From: a virus
Reading direction: 5' to 3' (one strand)
DNA length: 64,000 nucleotides
IMG/VR virus record: IMGVR_UViG_3300030060_008361
Coordinates: 22,687 to 86,686 of that record
Numbering within the stretch: the first letter of the stretch is position 1; every line of letters begins with the position of its first letter. Below, piece by piece: positions 27,101 through 35,793 of this stretch. Made by a program: the position numbers and the translations under genes. Below the pieces are notes generated by a model. The model had not been told where the DNA came from. It saw nothing but the letters and a program-made list of their open reading frames with translations, and made no database searches.

Positions 27101-30100
27101 GCTCTAAAAATGTACAAACAGTCAGCGGTACCCGCCCTGAAATAATAACTGAGACGCTGGTAGATACATTTGGCAATATTATAGGTACTCGCTCTGGACA
27201 AGAGTCAGGGTCTAGAAACTTGGGTGATTTTTATTGGATGCATCCCCTTAGAGACAGTAGTAATTTTGATTTTCTTACTGAGTTGGCCCGGACCTCCCCA
27301 GCACCAGGTGATGAACCTCCGGTATCAGTTGAACAATTAAACGCTAACGCCCAAGCTGCTAGCTATGTTGAAGGTGATGATCCATTTTTTCACATAGAGC
27401 ACTATTTAGAGGTCGTCGGACCCTTGGCCTCCGTGGAGAGTTTAGTGATCCCCGGCCGTCAAATAGTTGACGAAATAATAAATATACCAGATTTTAGTCC
27501 TGGCAACCTAGAGGAAAGTAGAAGAAACAAGCTCACGCGCATCCGCGCAAATGAAAGCAGGGGGGTCCCGCAAGACCATCGCGCTATTGGCGGCGCCTTC
27601 GCAGGCCAAATAAGAGATAGGGAGTATATGAATATTTCCTCTGCTAGAGCACGCTTTAGAAATTTGATGCCGTTTTTTGAGCGTTATTATGCGAGTTATG
27701 GTTTTTCTGCCAGGCCTCAAATTGAAGGCGGCGCGGCGGGAACAGCAGAAGAAAGGTTAGTCGAGATTGATTTTGCCTCTGTTAATGACCCCAACAAATT
27801 CTCTGAGCTAACTGAAATTTTTCATATAGAAGACTTTATTAGTGCTTTAAGATTTGCGCTCGCAGATAGTAACTTAGATAAATTTAGAAACCATTTACTC
27901 GGCCTTATGCATTATGTGCCAGACCCAGATGATTTTGACTACCCAATAGAAGATACACAATTACGCGCTGCACACTCAATGCCTGAGACGATTAGAAGAA
28001 CACCAGTAAGGTTTATAAAAAAGATTAGAAAAATAATAAAAGTTAAAAATGATTTCTTATCGCACCCTTATAAAGACTTTTATTATGGCCAGGGCGACAT
28101 TCTTGATTACAGAGCTAAAATCTTTACAGACCCAAAGCAAGCATATCAGTTTCTGGAAACAGACGGCACCGGGGACTCAAATAGTTTTAGAAACAGCTTT
28201 GTAAATGAGGTAGAAGAAGTTCAAGAGGAGACAAGATGGTTCATTGTATCGGCTAACGGAGAAGATATCATATCTATTCTTCAGCAAGCTGATGAAAGTA
28301 TATTTCAGCCAAATGCTGACGGCCGAGACATTGCCCGGGCAAGCGTATCTTTGCCTAAATCTGGAAGGACAATGTTGTACAGTTCTTTTTGCAGCGGTCA
28401 ACATGTAGAGCTACACAATAATCTTTCTTCAAATAGTCCTGAATTTACTAAATTTTTAGACCAAAATAAAGTTAAATTAAAATCTGGACTAGAAGATACC
28501 CGACCGATAAGAAGCATAAGTCATCATAGAGTTGCTGGCAATAATGCAACAAATTTTAATGAATCTCGTGCTAAAATAGGTGGACTATTAAGAGTTGATT
28601 TTGAAACCTCAAACGGACCATCTAAACTTCAACTATCTACAAGTCAAGAAGGAATGGGCGCAATAGTCCTCGATGGCGGCCCATCGGATGTCATAAACCT
28701 TGTCTCTGGCCAAAGAAACGAAGAGTCAAAAGACTTTTTAAGATTTCAGCCAGAACAACTTTCCGATACTACACACGAAGTATTTTCAAATAAAATTGGT
28801 GAATTTCGAAATGATGAGTCCTATAGGTTTTATAAAACACAGTGGAAGAACTCTCTAGGAGCTGACCTTATTAGCAACCTTGGCGAATCCAGCGCGCTTG
28901 TAGAGGAAGTTTGGCATGAAACAGTTATAGAATTCTCAGGCGATTCGTCTATATTAGCCGGCCTGTACGGTTCCCAAACTATAGGCGAAACTATGGACCC
29001 AGCAGTTTTGAATTTTATACCAGATCAACAAACAAAAGACAAGTTTACTAATAAAGTTCTACCAATTGTAAAAAACCAGCTTGGTCAAGGTGATCGATTC
29101 CGCTCAGCCTATGGTAATATATATGGTCCTACTTTTTGGTACGACAGAAAGGGCGATAATGCCTACGCCGGGCCGGCCCGAGGCTTGGGTAATAATATTT
29201 ACGGCCCGTTTATAGCGAGGCCCATGGGCATAGATAAGTTTACAAATTTTAAATTTACTAGCGGAATTTTAACTAATAATGGCAAGTCTACTCAAAAATC
29301 TGATGACGCGAAAGAGAATTATCTTTCTTTAATTTCGCCATTTAAACACAGAGTTATAGATTGGGCATCCGACGCCGGAACCTCCGACAATCCGGAAGAA
29401 GTTACCATGGTGAGTATTTTTGATAATTTAGAATACATGTCGAGTAGAACACCCTCCGTAGAAGGCGACCGGTACGACTGGCTTAAATATAATAGACCAT
29501 ACTGGTCAGATCCAAACATAGTCGAAAACATGGAAGCGGAAGCCGGAGGAAATAAATTTTCTAGAACTAGAATGTACATACACAAAACGCCAAAAATTGG
29601 CTTTGGTGCTGATGAGGATATCAGATCTGTCGCCTATCCCAAACTTACCTTGTTGCCTCCAAACATATACAGGGTTCCTTTAAGGCTTTTGATAACACAG
29701 GTGTATATAGAGAATGAAGTAAAAGCCGCATATGCTAGATTTGTCGCACCAAAATATATCCAAAATATGGCAAAAGACAGAGAGGTGGATGTATATAACG
29801 ATTATGATCCAAGTCAAATCATCCCGATCGGGTCACCTAGGCCGCCTGGTGTAGACCCTTATGTTAGTGGTGGTCCAACATCTCAAAACGTGTCGACACT
29901 AAATCAAGCGATGAGAAACATATTTGATGATTATGATCTTTTTATGTCAAGAATGAGCTTGCCAGATAGGACCAATAGAGATGCGATCGTCCAACGATTT
30001 TTCTTTGGCGACAACAGGCAGTTTCCAAATTTTTCAAGAGAAACTTACAGAAGCCTCACATCCGCCGCCGAGAACGCCGATATAAAAATAAACCCACACG

Positions 30101-33100
30101 CTTTTAATTGTGAAATGCGGTTCGATGATCCTAAGATCTATTGTTCAATAGAAAGGATATATTCGGAAGCGTTTGAGATGGAAACCAAACAAGCCACATG
30201 GAACTCAAATCAAGAATTGGACAAACTGTTTAGCGAAAATCGAGGATTTTTATTAAGGAAGACACAAAACCCAATTCCATCCCAAGATGCACTTGAGCAA
30301 GTAATGAAATATACCGAAGATAATGTCCAGGTCTACGCTGGCGAGAACACCGTTGGCCTCAACGTTAATCCTGCCCAAGACGACTCGGAATATATACACA
30401 ATCGGGGAGCTACATATAACCCATCAGTTGTTTATAAGAGCAAAACAAATCTAATAAATCACCTTGAATCATTACATTACTTTTATCACACACCGGTAAA
30501 TAAATTTGCTAAAGGTCATTCTCACCAGATGTTTCATAGAATAACTTTCTCTATTCACAACTTATTACAGTGGTATCTAAGAAGCAGAACGCAGGATTCT
30601 TTCTGGGGCCTGTTAACGCCAAGCAACACTGGCAAGCACACAGCCCAATATGGTCTAAAGGGAGTTCAAGCTCAGCCATTAGTTCAACATTCTGTGTACC
30701 GAGACGACGCAGGTCGAGCAGGAAGACAATTTGTTGGTCATCGTTCTTATTATATACCAACTGCTCCATGGTCTCATGCTATGCATAGGACTTCTTTTGA
30801 TGGAAATAGTTTTGGAACGAAAGCAGACAGGATGAGATTTTATTTTAGTAGTGAGAAACCACAAAAAAATATCCCCGGTCGGGGTGATAACAACAGCAAC
30901 CCATACTGTCATAGGTATTATTATCGCCCCGGCGTAATGACTTTGATGCATGACTTTGCTGAATATTGGAAAGATTCCCGATCTGTTGGCATCACGTCTT
31001 TCGGCCCGCAGGCTACAATACACAATAATCCCAAGTCTATTGATAATTATAGTGGAGATTTATCTTTTAGAGCTTGGTCTATTAACTATAGAAATTTTTC
31101 AAAAACAGATAAAATAATTGATTCAACAATTACCAGAGATGGCATCGGGCACTATTTTGTAAACTACAATAGAATATCTGGTCCGCACATAAAAGAATAT
31201 GGGTCCTCAATGTTTTATGGCGACGGCCGTTTTTCTTTGGCAGATATATGTAACTTTTTTTGCTCAAATATAACTACTATCTTTAGAACAGCGCAACAAT
31301 TAAAAGATTCAGATACGCGACCCAGCGGCCAAGGCCAACAACCATTAACATCCCTAGAAGGCTTCATCAAGAAGGCCGTTGACGGATTGTTTGTAAATCA
31401 AGCAACGGACGGGGCTAGTGTGTATCAGACTGATTTTTTTAAAATATTGTTCAAACTTCTAGAAAGTTCTACAACAAATTATGACGAAATAGGTATAACG
31501 GATTCGGTTATAAGAAATGCTTTTGGTAGCTTGATGGGCGACGGGCGCGACGACGCCGGCGACTCCTGGTTATATACTATAAGGGAAATTCTCTCGCCCG
31601 GACGCCCACTGCCATCATCTGCTTTAATTGGCATACCTAGAGAAAATAGAATTCAAAATAGGTTCGCTGATAAATTAAATGCTATTCTTGATACGCAGAT
31701 AAGTTTTTTAAATGAGATGATAAAGAAGACTGGCGCCTTAGCACAATACCAAGTTAGGACAGAATCGTGTGTCAATAAGAATAATGTCTATTCTGAGCAA
31801 GAAAAATGCTTAAAAGCAATGGAATTTATGAGAAGGTTGTTGGTTTTTGCGAAACAAAAAGCGCCATCATTTATGTCAAAATTAGCGGTAATGGCTCTCG
31901 CATGCCGGCATGGGTTTGCTACAAATATGGTAAACATGTTTGATAATGGATTTAACGCAACTATTGGTGGAATGTCTACAAGAACGTTTACTAGAGCTAG
32001 AAGAATAGTTGATGGTGCCAAGTATGAACAAGCCAAGCTTGGGCTCTACTGGTTTCATGTTCTTGTGGCTGGCTTGGGCTTAGCAGGCACAACAGGGCTT
32101 TACAACAATGGGGCTGACTCACCTATTGGTGATGACGGGCGCGCCTGGAAAGATACTGGAACTTCTAATTATTGCGTCTTGAGGAATAAAACTTTGGTGG
32201 GGGTTCAAAATGGGTACACACAAGCTTTAACTAGGATATTTAAGTTGATCTGCATGCCCGGAATGTTTCCGGCTGGAACATGGCTGACAAAACAGCGCGA
32301 CAAATGGATGAATCTTGCAAATAAAAACTGGAAATCTGGAAAATATTGCTCCTTTAGGATAAATGGGAGACAAATACAAGACACATACGATAACTACACC
32401 TTGAGTTTTCGCCTAGGCGCCGGCTATTCGCCATTCGCTCAACTCAAGCCAAGAGATGAGTTTTTTGGTGGATATACTGGTGGAGGCTCCGTAGGCCACA
32501 AAGTTGCTGGCGCCCCTCAAGGCGGCGCGCAGTATGCCCCCATGCAGCCTGGTGGACAGTCATTTAGTCGAGCTGTTATGGAATATGGACTCAAACCGAC
32601 TCAGGCAATCACTCTAGAAAAAATGACACAGTTTTTACCCGGAGGTCTTTTAAATTACAGAGCATCGTGGACCAATGCTGCGGCAACACAACAGTGGAAA
32701 GATACTGTTGCGGCCAATAACCCCGACGCGAATAACACAAAATCTGCTCCCTCAATATTTTTAAATTTTATCAATCGGCAGATCAACAGCGGGGACCCCA
32801 AATGGGATCCAACCCTCGGTGACCGCGATGCCAGTCCCAGCTTTCCTATTGTGTTCGAATATGAGCCATCCAGATTTGTCAATCCAACTATAGATGAAAT
32901 ATTGGACGATCTAAAAACTATCGTTCGAAATGTTAGATCAGAATCAGTAGGACAAGAGGAGTGGGTAAGAGTCTTTATAGAAACAATGACGCCTGCCTTT
33001 AATAGTGATGATTGGTCGTTGGTTACACAAAAAGGAATTTCTAATTTAGCTCGGAACTATGGCATGGAAGAAAATGTCAATAGCCAATTTTTTTACCAAC

Positions 33101-35244
33101 CAGAAGAGAGGCGCCTATCCGGTCTGAATTCTGGACCAAGGCTCCGGCAGACGGTGATAAACAATTCAGCACCAAACGCCAAAACCTTTGAAGGTGAGTA
33201 TCAGGGCGACATCGGCGCCGTATATGCCGCGGTCGGTGGAAATTACACGTCCGGACGAATAAACCTGGAAGACAATAAAGTGTGGCCACTTTATGGTGCT
33301 TCTGATCAATTAGCGTATGTTGCGCACAATATTGACAGGAAAGATTATAGCCCATATGCTAATAAGAATCAAATATTTACTTCTGCCGGCAGAAACACTT
33401 TAGTACCAGTCGTTTATAATGTAGATGGTATATCAAAATATTTTCATTTTGATAAGTTTGAAGCCGGCTCTGTGTTTAGGGAAGAAAACCTTTATGTCAT
33501 CACGCGGGCAAGATCTGAAGACTTTTTATCAAAAATGAGTTTAGATGAGTATAGACAATTGGTAAAAACTGGGTTTATCCGTGACCACCTTAATTTAAAG
33601 GGATATTCATTAGGAAACTCGCCGGCGACTGAGAACGAATACAGCAACGCTCTTTCAAAAAACGCACTTCTGTCCCCAGCAGGCATTTTCAAACATTTAG
33701 CTAATCGCATGAATGTACTACTAAGAAAACCACCAAATTCACCTGGAGAACAAGGGCCTCCACTATATATGCTTATTATGTACGCAATGAGATCAAATTG
33801 GATCAACGCGTTTGAGAACTATACAGATATTCCGCAAACCCTCAACAGGATGATTGATAACCAAGAGGTGGTTGTTGGAGATGCAATTGTAAATAATCTT
33901 TTGTCAAAATCAAAAATACACCAGAAAGCGAGATTAGTTTTTAATGTTCCAAGAATAAAAGACACAATATCTGACCAACAATTTAGAAATCTTTTATCAT
34001 CTGATTCATTAGCACTACTTTCTCAAGAACAGAGAAGCTTTTATATGAATGGAGTACACAGGGCCAACACTGCTGCTATGCTTAGCATACCACTTACTTT
34101 TAAGCAAGAGGATGTTTCAACCTTCGGTACCGGTACATCATCTGATATATTTGTTGATTGCTACAATTTAGAAAACCTTAAAGAAAAATTTGAACTGCGC
34201 GCCCCATGGATGGCACAGCAACTTTTGGAGCAGGAGGATTCTAAAGTTTATTTTGAATATATATTTCCGACAAAAAGGTACCAAGCACTATCAACAATAT
34301 TTGCCACCACAACTTTGTCAGGGTACAGTACAATGCCCACTTTCATGGAAAGCCCAAAAGCTAGCCTGTCTTTCCTAATGAACATAGCGGGTTTAAATTC
34401 TCAAGAAAGAAGCAGGTTTTTTAATAATATGAGCCAGTCAGATCTTTATAAGGCGTTTACGGATAATAAAGTATCGGATGCACGTGGAATGGAGTGTTTT
34501 GATTTGCCATTTTCTACAGAGTTTTTAGAAGACTTTATGAGTATGTTGTTGGAGGCAATTAAAGAATTTCCATCTCTTCTCTTCAGGGGTATCGCCAGTG
34601 TGGTCGACCCGGCCTACAAAGAGATGAAGCTTCATTATCAAAATTGCGAAATAAATGAGTTAACATTCGGCGCCATAAATACAAAATCGGCAGATAAGAT
34701 TGACAGAATAGATCTCAGGCGAGGAAATATCGACAATGCGGAATCGCTCAAAGCAGGTCTTCAGTTTAGAGAAGATAGAAAGAAAGACGGTAAATATTCA
34801 CCATTGGTCTCTACTTTCTCTAGAGATATAGTATATTCTTTTGATGAGTTATTATCTTTCACACCAAACACAAAGCCAATAAAATATACAATGAGGCATT
34901 TTATAAATTATCTCTACAAAGGTCCTTTGTCATTGTTTGACGGAGCATTCCAGTTTACAATACCTTGTGTAGAAAAAGCAGATTTTAGTTGGGACCCCAG
35001 CGGGACTTTGAATTCAGGCCGATACGGTCACCCGATATCTCCACTGACAGCCATTGCTCTAGCTATGCCTGAATTAAAAGGTGATAAAAAACTTAGAGAA
35101 ATATCTGGCACATGTTCTATAGAGGATAATAATGTCGCTGCCCTTTATTCTAGAGGTTCCCTGGAGGATCCAGAGTTACAGTGTGAAGATGTGCCGCCGA
35201 ATGCTTTCGGGGACAAGATACCAAATCCAGATGATTTCAAATAA
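21163..35244 (+). CDS. Giant virion protein, 4693 residues, function unknown
   Basis: One uninterrupted 14-kb frame between the possible hub gene and the gp25-like gene. The N-terminus (residues 20-95) has GDIGRDILIIKHALG and FDKNLQKYITRFQTENQ, spaced like a peptidoglycan-binding domain 1, a weak match. Residues of about 1034-1072 (WYKNLVNFILKQLFDIVVRI and on) and 3626-3648 (LYWFHVLVAGLGLAGTTG) are long hydrophobic segments that could touch membrane. Most of the chain is mixed alpha/beta with many aromatics and no coiled-coil or short repeats, so it does not look like a standard tape measure. Several GC-rich patches (for example around 31540-31620 and 32400-32560) interrupt the AT-rich frame. 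The position implies a tail or baseplate part. The function is not recognised. Confidence 0.8.
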   Translation: MYNSLYRLEISHPKEKVSFGPRTLGDIGRDILIIKHALGVVKRQAEIAADAGPNEDLSLVDPNHWFDCVKGVPVSNVEAATFDKNLQKYITRFQTENQFYILSYLFSHYAIPETTEKIYAIRRRGSYQAPQLEDHETASTISPWVTSGANRTLLPAGKSISLSSRAEDSPTVQRYQTHQFLSKQVEKISSLYNSEFGSIGEATLAVMHGWLPRTTLSSQSYHYDAKTFEHLSEAHDLVLKPVYYSRFDEDSQNDGIQRSSSEDENIVSSFYNVLDREDSQQVIGEYYRQVSLSEKIDFNLEEEVQISTTSINYSLEDFSLVSYDTSTRSGPTRPDGSGGYESILYKAIEQISDPANNVPRAENIRALSNKDYSEALNRISEPDPLIDPDPFLVNDSTIGYFNRTDYTLENLPPFMPTGDQPDDATTREYSVVIRSLEDKALAEILKFYGKPEIFYLDTRNEEFRKTFIDKSGERAFFNSEDRFFRPKDKEGSLLNSVYKPEKDLVWVLTTMYTEASLNLIETHPGEYEIYQDFETPVPSGLPGAAPVANPNDPLIRFVEFVTPSLRPGDNYRAKFHINKSKLDFIKNGYTDKEQHNLLIQQFSDASKRSQNVINPLNKIDEDCSIKEGESPPPEQTSSPFTIGRSERDEKRRYQEYRALTSKRKKEIQRALREATLESFESNSGANSVNVDLGVLGNANLNFDTFNANPYDYTTGVLNTFGSLISSGVDANISNPTLSKYTDLKISFPNLQSRAQLASSDLRKAYMASIKERITFNDTKFNGAKEALLLGNLPAELRQCIQRNKVPKDPPFRFGDEPFGIGEGNYFDVSPLSRFTGTFLNEIQFTFDQVPGGMQISGIKAGDSYVPTSEIKKYRSLSNPRTVAYLAQIYDMTGGQLNQDLGLKSLFDFDVPACHEIGLGKRGLGYLKKYTPGLKGNLEEFNPISQWYQENVEDPFYKWVDRSKSNLSRTWNTSFNEDQMLQLLGKTCELRVVYKDFLKKLSLPGLLCDFIKCLRLPGFDLKIPNFQLPPFPNIDIFGWYKNLVNFILKQLFDIVVRIACTFVRMIIDFLNFPFCQEQLRDQLYGELSSTSPIVQQAVVDGLTDLGIKMSDDNIDSVKDFAEQSLLFLTGEEVCRLLNGERIDPVSMSMLERLASKNEIDDLNSEDRIIEFFNTIGVFIPDGFCENLQSDALNNWALGSFGCDETTSYVDQIRKRMLAGGASDEEIDKAVELANKNLQDQADKLQALGEVGISDLLPDVVNFGDPNAIINDLPPSLKEQSTTAAKGLFESARMAYLSSLSNFAPSLFLSAPRITRPPDPDFDYDSQIIVSTILERFKIFTLLVEEYEASNPGQPPGRTELVKRLNALYQVYETEGPSGQKVCKTYRWNPDAGIFGSANQGDFYTSDSRNFEPITLQQIAESPPTLEVALKPVGHVENGYYLPLPSDTPPAQREQLRGTNKAPSAAEAGSRFNLNSIECTSIIGEVISVPAISALDSPIEVPIPAICTVIPLEESNLANFTFVMPLLMEVRAVELSNLNAEALPENQQEVLPANLPDIMLNRILVNRITELRSELGFHLTRVSSIKQGNEYLGGIRELFSLTQENMLENLKIENRNQDNRIEVVDVATLNNGPIKLETNFGALQSGLKYQEHLDEQAREREDILESGVRRDAYTIKLYKDNMFRVRNSEGFLDPRTEDNAVEINVCDIIEINQDEKTLYSRRELLARRVAKSLRSFSELYGQVDFTDGQMNSVATAFENKIYSKAMEGVFEQVFFATRQSRIYDEENYYPEFQRRVSGEAYYNEDKQCYKNRFNVPQLAILSFDKIVTEELGSQISKELAKEEGYPYNIDYNSAGPVERAIQNVCLIGFIRICLVELLLKGSLVYTSWDFEEVFQEKSIQEFIFQYIKSELNRKESMKQNWKSMVSQITGIDNYEIALRKLVENQSMKLLDLSKEVFQNAPTAEGDEFLSWYAKNYVPQSHCSKNVQTVSGTRPEIITETLVDTFGNIIGTRSGQESGSRNLGDFYWMHPLRDSSNFDFLTELARTSPAPGDEPPVSVEQLNANAQAASYVEGDDPFFHIEHYLEVVGPLASVESLVIPGRQIVDEIINIPDFSPGNLEESRRNKLTRIRANESRGVPQDHRAIGGAFAGQIRDREYMNISSARARFRNLMPFFERYYASYGFSARPQIEGGAAGTAEERLVEIDFASVNDPNKFSELTEIFHIEDFISALRFALADSNLDKFRNHLLGLMHYVPDPDDFDYPIEDTQLRAAHSMPETIRRTPVRFIKKIRKIIKVKNDFLSHPYKDFYYGQGDILDYRAKIFTDPKQAYQFLETDGTGDSNSFRNSFVNEVEEVQEETRWFIVSANGEDIISILQQADESIFQPNADGRDIARASVSLPKSGRTMLYSSFCSGQHVELHNNLSSNSPEFTKFLDQNKVKLKSGLEDTRPIRSISHHRVAGNNATNFNESRAKIGGLLRVDFETSNGPSKLQLSTSQEGMGAIVLDGGPSDVINLVSGQRNEESKDFLRFQPEQLSDTTHEVFSNKIGEFRNDESYRFYKTQWKNSLGADLISNLGESSALVEEVWHETVIEFSGDSSILAGLYGSQTIGETMDPAVLNFIPDQQTKDKFTNKVLPIVKNQLGQGDRFRSAYGNIYGPTFWYDRKGDNAYAGPARGLGNNIYGPFIARPMGIDKFTNFKFTSGILTNNGKSTQKSDDAKENYLSLISPFKHRVIDWASDAGTSDNPEEVTMVSIFDNLEYMSSRTPSVEGDRYDWLKYNRPYWSDPNIVENMEAEAGGNKFSRTRMYIHKTPKIGFGADEDIRSVAYPKLTLLPPNIYRVPLRLLITQVYIENEVKAAYARFVAPKYIQNMAKDREVDVYNDYDPSQIIPIGSPRPPGVDPYVSGGPTSQNVSTLNQAMRNIFDDYDLFMSRMSLPDRTNRDAIVQRFFFGDNRQFPNFSRETYRSLTSAAENADIKINPHAFNCEMRFDDPKIYCSIERIYSEAFEMETKQATWNSNQELDKLFSENRGFLLRKTQNPIPSQDALEQVMKYTEDNVQVYAGENTVGLNVNPAQDDSEYIHNRGATYNPSVVYKSKTNLINHLESLHYFYHTPVNKFAKGHSHQMFHRITFSIHNLLQWYLRSRTQDSFWGLLTPSNTGKHTAQYGLKGVQAQPLVQHSVYRDDAGRAGRQFVGHRSYYIPTAPWSHAMHRTSFDGNSFGTKADRMRFYFSSEKPQKNIPGRGDNNSNPYCHRYYYRPGVMTLMHDFAEYWKDSRSVGITSFGPQATIHNNPKSIDNYSGDLSFRAWSINYRNFSKTDKIIDSTITRDGIGHYFVNYNRISGPHIKEYGSSMFYGDGRFSLADICNFFCSNITTIFRTAQQLKDSDTRPSGQGQQPLTSLEGFIKKAVDGLFVNQATDGASVYQTDFFKILFKLLESSTTNYDEIGITDSVIRNAFGSLMGDGRDDAGDSWLYTIREILSPGRPLPSSALIGIPRENRIQNRFADKLNAILDTQISFLNEMIKKTGALAQYQVRTESCVNKNNVYSEQEKCLKAMEFMRRLLVFAKQKAPSFMSKLAVMALACRHGFATNMVNMFDNGFNATIGGMSTRTFTRARRIVDGAKYEQAKLGLYWFHVLVAGLGLAGTTGLYNNGADSPIGDDGRAWKDTGTSNYCVLRNKTLVGVQNGYTQALTRIFKLICMPGMFPAGTWLTKQRDKWMNLANKNWKSGKYCSFRINGRQIQDTYDNYTLSFRLGAGYSPFAQLKPRDEFFGGYTGGGSVGHKVAGAPQGGAQYAPMQPGGQSFSRAVMEYGLKPTQAITLEKMTQFLPGGLLNYRASWTNAAATQQWKDTVAANNPDANNTKSAPSIFLNFINRQINSGDPKWDPTLGDRDASPSFPIVFEYEPSRFVNPTIDEILDDLKTIVRNVRSESVGQEEWVRVFIETMTPAFNSDDWSLVTQKGISNLARNYGMEENVNSQFFYQPEERRLSGLNSGPRLRQTVINNSAPNAKTFEGEYQGDIGAVYAAVGGNYTSGRINLEDNKVWPLYGASDQLAYVAHNIDRKDYSPYANKNQIFTSAGRNTLVPVVYNVDGISKYFHFDKFEAGSVFREENLYVITRARSEDFLSKMSLDEYRQLVKTGFIRDHLNLKGYSLGNSPATENEYSNALSKNALLSPAGIFKHLANRMNVLLRKPPNSPGEQGPPLYMLIMYAMRSNWINAFENYTDIPQTLNRMIDNQEVVVGDAIVNNLLSKSKIHQKARLVFNVPRIKDTISDQQFRNLLSSDSLALLSQEQRSFYMNGVHRANTAAMLSIPLTFKQEDVSTFGTGTSSDIFVDCYNLENLKEKFELRAPWMAQQLLEQEDSKVYFEYIFPTKRYQALSTIFATTTLSGYSTMPTFMESPKASLSFLMNIAGLNSQERSRFFNNMSQSDLYKAFTDNKVSDARGMECFDLPFSTEFLEDFMSMLLEAIKEFPSLLFRGIASVVDPAYKEMKLHYQNCEINELTFGAINTKSADKIDRIDLRRGNIDNAESLKAGLQFREDRKKDGKYSPLVSTFSRDIVYSFDELLSFTPNTKPIKYTMRHFINYLYKGPLSLFDGAFQFTIPCVEKADFSWDPSGTLNSGRYGHPISPLTAIALAMPELKGDKKLREISGTCSIEDNNVAALYSRGSLEDPELQCEDVPPNAFGDKIPNPDDFK

Positions 35245-35255
35245 GAAACATTATT

Positions 35256-35263
35256 TATAAAAC
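35256..35263 (+). promoter_or_regulatory. Candidate late promoter box TATAAAAC
   Basis: TATAAAAC in the 48-base gap before the gp25-like gene, 29 bases upstream of its ATG. It matches the T4 late consensus TATAAATA at 6 of 8 positions. Chance occurrence is possible in AT-rich DNA. Support comes from two similar boxes in other gaps and the gp55-like gene. Confidence 0.35.
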
Positions 35264-35292
35264 AATTTTCTACTTATAGTAGAGGTACTAAA

Positions 35293-35751
35293 ATGGAGTT
35301 TTTAAATAGAAAGCCGCAGCTTCAACCAAAATGGCCACTTAGGGTCGGTCCCGAAGATGGACCATATGAAGCAATAAAAAATACTGTAGAATCCATAAAC
35401 CAGAATTTTATATTTTTGTTACAAACGATCCCAGGTGAATGGCCTATGAATCCAGATTTAGGAGTAGGTATAGCAAGGTATCTTTTCGAAGGTTACCGAT
35501 CACCTGAATTAGATGAGTTTAAATCTAGGTTAAAAAATCAATTATCTAAATATTTGCCACAAATAAAATTAATAAATTCCAATTTTATACACTCCGATAG
35601 CGACCAGGATTCACTCACCACTATTTTAAGAATAACATATTCGGTAGAGTTGCTAGGCATAATTCAAGAAATAGATTTTGGACTTGATAACTCAAATAAA
35701 ACAAATGTCACCATTAGGTCTTCTAACTCAAAAATTGGAAAAGAATTATAG
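35293..35751 (+). CDS. Baseplate wedge protein, gp25/GPW family
   Basis: A 152-residue gp25-like protein. Typical elements: an N-terminal segment leading to PEDGPYEAIKNTVESINQNF, LLQTIPGEWPMNPDLGVGI (the conserved T-x-P-G-E-x-x-x-x-P-x-x-G-x-x-x motif), ARYLFEGYRS, a helix and a last pair of strands ending YSVELLGIIQEIDF. gp25 sits in the inner baseplate wedge and joins the sheath. T4 gp25 is 132 residues, so the length is normal. A 48-base gap with a TATAAAAC box precedes it, so this may be the start of a transcription unit. Confidence 0.9.
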   Translation: MEFLNRKPQLQPKWPLRVGPEDGPYEAIKNTVESINQNFIFLLQTIPGEWPMNPDLGVGIARYLFEGYRSPELDEFKSRLKNQLSKYLPQIKLINSNFIHSDSDQDSLTTILRITYSVELLGIIQEIDFGLDNSNKTNVTIRSSNSKIGKEL

Positions 35752-35767
35752 AAAAATATATTTACTT

Positions 35768-35775
35768 TATAAAAA
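35768..35775 (+). promoter_or_regulatory. Candidate late promoter box TATAAAAA
   Basis: TATAAAAA in the 42-base gap before the gp6-like gene, 18 bases before its ATG. It matches T4 late TATAAATA at 7 of 8 positions, and the identical octamer is at 60779. It leaves a short leader that contains AAGAGAATTAAC as a weak ribosome site. Confidence 0.38.
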
Positions 35776-35793
35776 CATAAGAGAATTAACTTT

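Noticed and set aside
21163-35244. Calling the 4693-residue protein a tape measure
   Set aside because: The size and two hydrophobic segments are suggestive, but there is no long helical or coiled-coil repeat pattern, and the chain is rich in aromatics and beta-type sequence.
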